Assembly (NCBI GenBank): GCA_040755755.1
Contig: JBFLZW010000052.1
Span: 1 to 20,435, forward strand
From: a bacterium
Lineage (GTDB): Bacteria > SZUA-182 > DTGQ01
Length of the DNA: 20,435 bases
Reading direction: 5' to 3'
A program made the position numbers and the translations under genes. The notes under the pieces were generated by a model. That model did not search any database and was not told the origin of the DNA. It worked only from the letters and a program-made list of their open reading frames with translations. Shown piece after piece: positions 8,821-15,086 of this stretch (position 1 is the stretch's first letter; every line of letters starts with the position of its first letter).

Positions 8821-10881
8821 ATGGATGAAAATTATCTCATGCAAGATTATCGTATGCTTCGCCAAGAGATGGTGGAAAATCAGTTGATGGCCCGTGGGAT
8901 CCTGGATCAGGCTGTTCTCGATGCCATGCGGAAGGTGCCGAGGGAGGAGTTTGTACCGGCGGGGATGGCGGAATTTGCCTATGAGGATACTCCCCTGCCC
9001 ATCGGCGAAGGACAGACCATCTCCCAGCCCTACATGGTAGCCCTGATGATCGAGAAACTGGAGCTTTCACCCGGTGACCGGGTTCTCGAAATCGGCACCG
9101 GATCGGGGTACGGGGCAGCGGTTCTCGCTCGGATCGCTGCCGAGGTCTACACCGTGGAGCGTTACCATGACCTGGCCGAGGCTGCACGGGAGCGCTTTCA
9201 GCAGCTCGGCTCTGCCAATATCCATGTCCTGCATGGTGACGGAACCCTTGGCTGGCCTGAGCATGCACCCTATAACGCTATTGTGGTAACTGCCGGTGGA
9301 CCGGATATCCCCGATCCTTTGCGTGAGCAGATGGCCGTGGGTGGCCGCATGGTTATTCCCGTAGGCCCGACGCCACGCCTCCAGGAGCTTGTCAGGGTGC
9401 GAAGGATCAGTGAATATGAATATCAGGAGGAGGGGCTTGGCTCTGTTCAGTTTGTACCCCTCATCGGCGCTGCCGGATGGGAAGGGCCGGGGAACGAAGG
9501 CAGCCATGAGTTGCCATCTGCGCCTCCCCGTCCATCCTTGCCCGAACTCATCCGCAAGGCTGCCGAGCCTGTCCTGTCCATCGTCCGGCCAGACCTTGGC
9601 GGGCTTCTTGAGCGGATCGGCGATGCGCGGGTGGTGCTCCTGGGAGATGCGAGCCATGGCACAGCCGAATTTTACGAGATGCGGGCCCGAATCACGCAGG
9701 AGCTCATAACCCGGCGGGATTTCACTATCGTGGCTGTGGAGGCTGACTGGCCCGATGCTGCCCGGATCGACCACTATGTGCGCAATACCCCGGTCATTGC
9801 TCCGGCAGACAAGCCTTTTTCCCGCTTCCCCACCTGGATGTGGGCCAATACCCAGATGCTGAGCTTTATCGAGTGGCTCAGGCAGTATAATCAGACCATC
9901 GAATCCCCGGAGCGGTCCGTTGGCTTCTATGGGCTTGACCTGTATAGCCTTTACACCTCCATTGCGGCTGCGCTCACCTGCCTGGACAATGTCGATCCTG
10001 AGACGGCGAGGGTAGCCCGGCATCGCTACGGATGCCTGCTGCCCTGGGAGCGGGACCCGGCTGCCTATGGCGCGGCAGCTTTAAGCGGGCGCTACCGGGA
10101 ATGCGAGCAGGAGGTGGTGGTCATGCTGCAGGACCTGATGAGAAAGCGTCTTGAGTATGCTGCCCGCAACGGCCAGTATTTCCTCAGCGTGGTTCAAAAG
10201 GCCCGGCTGATAGCCAATGCCGAGCGCTATTATCGGTTCATGTATTACGGCTCCGCGGCCTCCTGGAACCTCCGGGACAGTCACCTGTTCGAGACTCTGG
10301 ATATCCTGCTCAACTTTCGCGGACCTTCGTCCAGGGCCGTAGTCTGGGCCCATAATTCACACATCGGCGATGCTTCCGCTACCGAGATGGCAGCCAGGGG
10401 CGAATACAACCTGGGGCAGATGTGCCGGGCAAAATTTGGCAACGGAGCCTATCTGATCGGCTTTGGCACGGACCACGGCACCGTGGCCGCTGCCTCTGAC
10501 TGGGATGGACCGCTGGAGGTCAAGAATATCCTGCCTGCACACCCGAAAAGCTACGAATGGCTCTGCCATCATTCGGGGACCGAGGCCTTCCTGCTGCCCC
10601 TCAAGCCTGCTTCAGCCCAGAGCCGGATTCAAAGCCAGGGTCAAAGTCAGAGCCAGGGTCAGGTCCGGGACCAGGTCCGGAAAGAGCTGCTCAGACAGCG
10701 GCTTGAGCGCGCCATCGGCGTGATTTACCGACCTGAAACCGAACTCGAAAGCCACTACTTTCTGGCTTCGCTTCCCCGGCAGTTCGATGAATATATCTGG
10801 TTCGATGAAACCAGGGCTGTCACTCCGCTGAGCCCCGATGCAGGCAAAGGCATGCCCGAAACCTTTCCCTTCAGGGCTTAA
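8821..10881 (+). CDS. Fusion: protein-L-isoaspartate O-methyltransferase + erythromycin-esterase-like domain
   Basis: This 686-aa protein has two domains. Residues 10-215 are a protein-L-isoaspartate methyltransferase that would repair damaged Asp/Asn in proteins using SAM: VPREEFVP (39-46), TISQPY (66-71) and SAM loop LEIGTGSGYGAA (89-100). Residues 238-686 match the erythromycin esterase family: LLGDASHGTAEFYEMR (273-288, His279), VAVEADWPDAARIDHY (304-319) and VWAHNSHIGD (508-517). An Asp (276) replaces the usual Glu of LGExxHG. Such fusions exist in databases under double names, and the second domain's substrate is generally unproven, so macrolide resistance should not be assumed. A Gln/Gly-rich insert (601-620) interrupts the second domain. 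No strong ribosome-binding site is seen. ATG 8821 fits the family N-terminus, and ATG 8839 is possible. Confidence 0.9.
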   Translation: MDENYLMQDYRMLRQEMVENQLMARGILDQAVLDAMRKVPREEFVPAGMAEFAYEDTPLPIGEGQTISQPYMVALMIEKLELSPGDRVLEIGTGSGYGAAVLARIAAEVYTVERYHDLAEAARERFQQLGSANIHVLHGDGTLGWPEHAPYNAIVVTAGGPDIPDPLREQMAVGGRMVIPVGPTPRLQELVRVRRISEYEYQEEGLGSVQFVPLIGAAGWEGPGNEGSHELPSAPPRPSLPELIRKAAEPVLSIVRPDLGGLLERIGDARVVLLGDASHGTAEFYEMRARITQELITRRDFTIVAVEADWPDAARIDHYVRNTPVIAPADKPFSRFPTWMWANTQMLSFIEWLRQYNQTIESPERSVGFYGLDLYSLYTSIAAALTCLDNVDPETARVARHRYGCLLPWERDPAAYGAAALSGRYRECEQEVVVMLQDLMRKRLEYAARNGQYFLSVVQKARLIANAERYYRFMYYGSAASWNLRDSHLFETLDILLNFRGPSSRAVVWAHNSHIGDASATEMAARGEYNLGQMCRAKFGNGAYLIGFGTDHGTVAAASDWDGPLEVKNILPAHPKSYEWLCHHSGTEAFLLPLKPASAQSRIQSQGQSQSQGQVRDQVRKELLRQRLERAIGVIYRPETELESHYFLASLPRQFDEYIWFDETRAVTPLSPDAGKGMPETFPFRA

Positions 10882-10943
10882 TCCGGGAGAGTGTCCACGT
10901 CCGCCCCTGAACCCTCTCTTGCCGTGGGGTAAGGAGCCGCTCT

Positions 10944-11255
10944 TTACTCTCCGTTCTCCGGGAATTGTGCAAGCTCTCTGCTGATCGATTCTTCGTCCCG
11001 GTCAGTTTCCAGCAACTGAAACGCTGCATACCGGGGTTTCTTGTCTTCAAGCCTTTCAAGCCGCAATTCTATCGCCTTTCTTCGCGGATGGGTTTTGATC
11101 AAGGTATAGGCTCTGACTATATTAGCCATTGTTGCCTCCTGAAAGAGGAATTGCTCACCGCTTGAGGTTTCAATGACCGTGCGAAGGTGCCTGTGCCCGG
11201 CGGGAATGCCAACCATAACCCGCACTATCTCTGCATTGGGGAAATACCGCTTCAT
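10944..11255 (-). CDS. Small conserved-looking hypothetical protein
   Basis: This 103-aa soluble protein has no signal peptide or membrane helix. Residues 1-45 suggest a beta-rich start (IVRVMVGIPAGHRHLRTVIET, then EQFLFQEATMANIVRAYT), and a basic helical half follows (KTHPRRKAIELRLERLEDK). I do not recognise the family. It is probably real: AAGGAG lies 10 bases before the ATG on the - strand, the composition is that of a folded protein, and no better frame overlaps it. It is convergent with the methyltransferase/esterase fusion, the two stop codons being about 60 bases apart. Confidence 0.6.
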   Translation of the reverse strand: MKRYFPNAEIVRVMVGIPAGHRHLRTVIETSSGEQFLFQEATMANIVRAYTLIKTHPRRKAIELRLERLEDKKPRYAAFQLLETDRDEESISRELAQFPENGE

Positions 11256-11920
11256 TTGTTTTCATCTCCTTTCCTTCCCTTTTAAAGCAGCCCCACCCTA
11301 CATGTACTTGGTATTTCTCCCGCAGAGACGCAAAGGCGCAGAGGATATCATTTTCGGTTATTCTCTGCGCCTTTGCGTCTCTGCGGGAGATCATTAATAC
11401 ATGCATCGGATATGTGCCATTTATCCCATATGAGCGGAAGAGGTTATCAGTTACCGGTAAAATCACTGACCACTAACCACTGGCCACTGACCACTTTTCT
11501 TCTCTCCAGATTCTATCAAATGGAAGCTGGCATAGCCAGAGGTGAAACAGGAAGGGGGGAGAAAAACAGCGGTCCCAGGTAATTCATTCTCTCCTTGACC
11601 GCCGCCTTTCTGTTCAGCCGCACGGAGTCAGCTTTGACTGCCCCTTCCTGGGGAACAGCCGAAGATAACGACTAACGTACAGCCTCCCAGTCCGTACAGC
11701 GGACAGACAGGAGATTCTGAACTATCTGGGACCTGCTTAAGGATCGGAATAAGGGAAAGGAAGATACTACTTTTTACAACAAAAAAAGTACAAAAAAAGC
11801 TCAAAAATAGCGTAATAGATATCATCCAAAATACCGATTTATCTGTGTTATTGAGAGTAAAATCTTTGCCTTATACCAGGCAGGCACGAATAGCCGGGAG
11901 AAGGGGAAAAAGACTCGATT
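11256..11920. other. Repeat-rich intergenic region
   Basis: No gene is supported in these 665 bases. They hold a 22-base copy of a dispersed repeat (11284-11305), a perfect 28-bp inverted repeat (11316-11390), and a CCACTGRCC-type simple repeat (about 11463-11497). Near 11771-11810 there are A/T-rich runs of A. Short reading frames on either strand lack ribosome-binding sites and have non-protein-like composition. Confidence 0.7.
11316..11390. repeat. Perfect 28-bp inverted repeat, dispersed-repeat type
   Basis: The left arm (11316-11343) begins TCTCCCGCAGAGACGC and is exactly reverse-complementary to the right arm (11363-11390), which ends GCGTCTCTGCGGGAGA. The loop is 19 bases. Short CGCAGAGACGCAAAGG-type sequences are known as dispersed intergenic repeats in several bacterial genomes. 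A related fragment with CACAGAGG units lies near 8733-8752. Confidence 0.9.
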
Positions 11921-12964
11921 ATGGCCAGACCGAAGGTAAGGGTTCGTCTTTTTGAAGACCGCGATCAGGGGCGATGGGATGCCTATGTTCAGGGTTCTTC
12001 CCACTCCAGTCTCTATCATCTTTCGGCCTGGAAGAAGGTTTTGGAGACAAGCCTCGGCCATCCGGCTTATTACCTGTACGCAGAAGAGGGGGGCACGCTG
12101 GTCGGGCTTTTGCCCATGATTCATCTGAAAAGCTTCTTGTTTGGCTCCCGCCTCATCTCTCTGCCCTGCTTTAACTATGGCGGAGTGTGTGCCCATGATC
12201 CGGAGGTGCAGACGGCCCTGATCAGGGAAGGGATGGAGATTGCCCGATCAACCGGGGCCGCGCACCTTGAGCTGCGGCAGGCACAAACGTATCCCTGGGA
12301 GCTTGCGGTCAAACAGCACCGGGTGGCTATGCTCCTTGACCTGCCTGATTCGTGGTCAAATCTCTGGCAGGGTTTTTCTGCCAAACTGCGAAATCAGATA
12401 CGAAAAGGGGAAAAGCAGGACCTGGAGTTTCGCCAGGGAGTCGAGGAAGAACTGTCGTCGTTTTATCAGGTCTTTTCCCGAAACATGCGGGACCTTGGCA
12501 CGCCGGTTCAGGGAAAAGAATTTTTCCAGGCCATCATGACCACCTTTTCAGACCGGGCCAGAATCTGTACGGTCTACCAGGGATCAGAGCCACTGGCATC
12601 AGGACTGGTTCTTGGTTTCAAGCAGACCCTGGAAATCCCCTGGGCATCTTCGCTGCGCAAGTACAATTCCTCCTGTGCCAATATGCTCCTGTACTGGGGA
12701 GTGCTCCGGTATGCGTGCGATGCAGGATACAGACTTTTTGATTTTGGCCGTTCCGCTCCAGGCTCAGGCACATACAGGTTCAAAGAGCAATGGGGGGCAA
12801 AACCCCGTCCCCTGTACTGGTATTACTGGCTGCGAGAGGGTGAGAGCCTTCCGGCGCTCCATCCGGAAAATCCCCGGTACCATCTGGCCATCCAGATGTG
12901 GAAAAGGATGCCCCTGCCTCTCAGCCGGGCCCTTGGCCCCCTGCTGGCCAGGGGGATGCCGTAG
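11921..12964 (+). CDS. FemAB-like acyltransferase, PEP-CTERM/exosortase-system type
   Basis: This 347-aa cytoplasmic protein has the double GNAT fold of the FemAB/FmhB group. The first half includes SSLYHLSAWKKVLETSLGH (29-47) and LISLPCFNYGG (78-88). The second includes LRNQIRKGEK (156-165), the basic hinge of the group, and FDFGRSAPGSGTYRFKEQWG (273-292), a signature of the subfamily annotated as FemAB-related in exosortase (XrtA)/PEP-CTERM loci. That subfamily is thought to act on cell-surface or EPS building blocks; the exact donor and acceptor are unknown. AAGGGG lies upstream of the ATG. Simple repeats flank the gene on both sides in opposite orientation, and a DegT aminotransferase follows 119 bases later. 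No exosortase or PEP-CTERM protein lies in the window. Confidence 0.85.
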   Translation: MARPKVRVRLFEDRDQGRWDAYVQGSSHSSLYHLSAWKKVLETSLGHPAYYLYAEEGGTLVGLLPMIHLKSFLFGSRLISLPCFNYGGVCAHDPEVQTALIREGMEIARSTGAAHLELRQAQTYPWELAVKQHRVAMLLDLPDSWSNLWQGFSAKLRNQIRKGEKQDLEFRQGVEEELSSFYQVFSRNMRDLGTPVQGKEFFQAIMTTFSDRARICTVYQGSEPLASGLVLGFKQTLEIPWASSLRKYNSSCANMLLYWGVLRYACDAGYRLFDFGRSAPGSGTYRFKEQWGAKPRPLYWYYWLREGESLPALHPENPRYHLAIQMWKRMPLPLSRALGPLLARGMP

Positions 12965-12965
12965 A

Positions 12966-12982
12966 GTGGTCAGTGGCCAGTG
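12966..12982. repeat. 17-bp repeat copy, inverted relative to 11478-11494
   Basis: GTGGTCAGTGGCCAGTG here is the exact reverse complement of 11478-11494, so the FemAB gene sits between two inverted copies about 1.5 kb apart. The following bases up to 13080 continue as degenerate CAGTG and GGAGTC units, part of the simple-repeat background of this genome. Confidence 0.8.
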
Positions 12983-13083
12983 ATCAGTGAAGAAGGAGTT
13001 AGGAGTCGGGAGTCAAGGGGAAGTGATCAGTGCCCGGCGGTTAGTGAAAAGGAGTCGTGAGGCAGAAGCAAGGGTGAGGAATC

Positions 13084-14310
13084 ATGTGGATTCGGCGGAC
13101 TCTTCCTCCGACGGCAGCCCCGCTTTCCTTTCGGGATATCATCGGAGGATTGCAGGGATGGTTCGGTGAGGAGCGGGCAGTGGACAGACTGCGGCAGGAG
13201 CTGGCTGATTATTTCGGTGTACCTGACTGCTGGCTGATATCTTCGGGCAAAGCCGCCCTTACCCTGATCTTGAAGGCGATGCACAGTCTTTCACCACAGA
13301 AGAGCATGGTCCTGATTCCTGCCTATACCTGTTATTCGGTGGCCTCTTCCGTCGTCAAGGCAGGGCTGTCAGTAAACCTTGGCGACATTGATCCCCAGAC
13401 TCTGGATTTCGATTATTCCCGGCTTGAGTCCCAGGTGAGCGACCAGACACTCTGCCTGGTCGTCAATCATCTTCTGGGCAGGACGGCGGATGTGGACCGA
13501 TGTCTGCAGCTTGCCAGTTCACGGGGGATATGGGTGGTGGAAGATGCTGCTCAGGCCATGGGGACCTTCTCCAGGGGGAAACCGGCTGGCACCAGGGCAG
13601 ATGCCGGATTCTTCAGCCTTGGCCGGGGAAAGGTGATCTGCGCGGTCGAGGGGGGAGTGATCCTTACCCGAAATCCCGATCTGGCCGCGGCCGTGCAGCG
13701 AGAGTATCAGAATCTGCCTGTCTGCGGCTTCAGGGAAAAAGCGATCCTGCTGGCCAAGGCCATAGCCCTGACCTGCTTTTTGCGCCCTTCCCTCTACTGG
13801 CTGCCGGATCATCTGCCATTTCTCAAACTGGGCCAGACCGAGTTTTCCACCCGATTCGCTTTACATCGGATGAGCGGATTTCAGTGTGGTCTGATGCGAG
13901 GCTGGAAGCAGAAAATAGCCAGACTGAACCAGTCCCGGCTTGAGAGAACGCAATGCTACCGCAGGCTGCTTGCCGGGGCCGGGCTTTCTCCTTCGCAGAC
14001 CGGCCAGGATCATGATGGAGAAGCCGTGCCCCTTTTGCGCTTTCCCCTGATCCTGGAAAATACGAAGCAGCGGGACCAGCTTTATCGAAAAGCGCGGCAC
14101 CTCGGTTTAGGTATCAGCCGGATGTACCCGGATTCAATCGACAGCATTGATCAGCTCAAGGGCCAGGTATCCCGTGGCAATTATCCGGCAGCCAGCAGGC
14201 TGGCGAGGACCCTCCTCACCCTTCCCACCCATCCCCTGATTTCTCTGGCAGATCAGCGGCGCATCGCCCGCCTGATTACCTTATTCAGGGAAATAATTAC
14301 AAAAGAGTAA
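13084..14310 (+). CDS. DegT/DnrJ/EryC1/StrS-family PLP aminotransferase
   Basis: This 408-aa fold-type I PLP enzyme is of the sugar-aminotransferase superfamily, which usually adds an amino group to a keto-sugar nucleotide. Visible marks are the SSGKAALTLILKA phosphate-binding segment (53-65), IPAYTCYSVASSVVKAG (78-94), DIDPQTLDFD (101-110), VVEDAAQAMG with PLP-binding Asp154 (151-160), and Lys183 in SLGRGKVICAVEGG as the Schiff-base lysine. The segment around 210-260 is more hydrophobic (AILLAKAIALTCFLRPSLYW) than in textbook sugar aminotransferases, so membrane association or a lipid-linked substrate is possible. GTGAGGA lies only 3 bases before the ATG, so translation may be modest. It probably works with the preceding FemAB-like gene in envelope or glycan synthesis. 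Confidence 0.88.
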   Translation: MWIRRTLPPTAAPLSFRDIIGGLQGWFGEERAVDRLRQELADYFGVPDCWLISSGKAALTLILKAMHSLSPQKSMVLIPAYTCYSVASSVVKAGLSVNLGDIDPQTLDFDYSRLESQVSDQTLCLVVNHLLGRTADVDRCLQLASSRGIWVVEDAAQAMGTFSRGKPAGTRADAGFFSLGRGKVICAVEGGVILTRNPDLAAAVQREYQNLPVCGFREKAILLAKAIALTCFLRPSLYWLPDHLPFLKLGQTEFSTRFALHRMSGFQCGLMRGWKQKIARLNQSRLERTQCYRRLLAGAGLSPSQTGQDHDGEAVPLLRFPLILENTKQRDQLYRKARHLGLGISRMYPDSIDSIDQLKGQVSRGNYPAASRLARTLLTLPTHPLISLADQRRIARLITLFREIITKE

Positions 14311-14556
14311 TCAAATCACAAGATTGTAATCAGCGTAAAGACAATTTTGAAATCAAAGACGGCTTTTGTATTCGGCCCTATTCTGCAAAGCTGACCAATG
14401 AAGTTGAAAAGCAGCGATAAATCACCGTATTATCCAGAGAGAAGTGGAAAGCCTGTTTTAGCTGTCTCTGCGGAATGACTTATGCTGCTTATTGAAACCA
14501 AGAGAAAAACAATCCAGGTAAAAAAATCAATTAAAGAAGGGAGGATAAAAAATACC

Positions 14557-14976
14557 ATGTTCTTAAAACCGGGGAGAATTTGGTTGACAGCCGTGAATCC
14601 ATTCCATTCAGAAAAAGGTTTTACTCTTATCGAGCTGATGATCGCTCTGACCGTGCTGGCCATTTCCCTGCTGGGAACGGAAAGTGTCATCATCAGCATA
14701 GCCAGGAACAGGGCTTCAGCCCGGAAAGTGAGTATAGCGACCAATCTTTGTCAGGCGAAAATAGAAGAAATGAGGTCCCTGGGCTATAATGCGGTGGTCA
14801 ATTGTATTGAAGTCAATATTAATGAGAAAGGATTGTCCGGAGGAATCTTCAATCGCTATGTGGGCGTCAGCACAGGACCGGTGCCCAGGACCAAGGTGGT
14901 CCAGGTACTGGTCTGGTGGAAGGATTTGATGAGGTTCCGGAGCATATCCATGCGGACCATGGTTGCAGATATATGA
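14557..14976 (+). CDS. pilV: PilV/GspI-like minor pseudopilin
   Basis: This 139-aa prepilin has a 21-residue leader ending in Gly21, then mature Phe-Thr-Leu-Ile-Glu with Glu at position +5, then a hydrophobic helix (MIALTVLAISLLGTESVIISIA). A short globular part follows (CQAKIEEMRSLGYNAVV). This is the PilV/GspI pattern. After leader removal by prepilin peptidase it would insert in the inner membrane and join the pilus tip or initiation complex. I chose the ATG at 14557 because GGGAGGA lies 11-12 bases upstream and gives a normal leader. The frame is open from 14482 but without a ribosome-binding site. It is first in a four-gene minor-pilin operon. Confidence 0.88.
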   Translation: MFLKPGRIWLTAVNPFHSEKGFTLIELMIALTVLAISLLGTESVIISIARNRASARKVSIATNLCQAKIEEMRSLGYNAVVNCIEVNINEKGLSGGIFNRYVGVSTGPVPRTKVVQVLVWWKDLMRFRSISMRTMVADI

Positions 14977-14984
14977 TTTTGGAT

Positions 14985-15053
14985 AGGAGACAGGAGTCAG
15001 GAGTCAGCATTCAGAATAAAAGCTTTTCTCCTGACTCCTGACTCCTGTCTCCT
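14985..15053. repeat. 23-bp perfect inverted repeat made of GACTCCT-type units between pilV and pilW
   Basis: Positions 14985-15007 are the exact reverse complement of 15031-15053, with a 23-base loop. The arms consist of GGAGTCA and GGAGACA heptamers (CTCCTGA on the other arm), and further GACTCCT units continue to about 15066. The structure lies in the 110-base gap between two co-directional pilin genes, so the mRNA would carry a very stable stem. No U-tract follows, so it is not a standard terminator. Confidence 0.92.
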
Positions 15054-15086
15054 GACTCCTGACTCCTTAATAACGAGGTATGTCTT

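Noticed and set aside
9067-10023. Long - strand reading frame opposite the methyltransferase/esterase gene
   Set aside because: It is the complement of a well-supported GC-rich coding region. It has no ribosome-binding site and no recognisable motif.
8821-10881. Macrolide-resistance gene
   Set aside because: The esterase-like domain is fused to a repair methyltransferase and differs at the LGE motif. Family membership alone does not show macrolide hydrolysis.
14311-14556. Cyclic-di-GMP (GEMM-type) riboswitch before the pilin operon
   Set aside because: A GCAAAGC motif near 14386 recalls the GEMM core, and such riboswitches precede pilin genes elsewhere. The rest of the conserved stems and receptor motifs could not be matched. 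A covariance-model scan would decide.
14985-15066. Possible CRISPR array from repeated GACTCCT units
   Set aside because: Units are only 7 bases, contiguous without unique spacers, and arranged as an inverted repeat. No cas genes are nearby.
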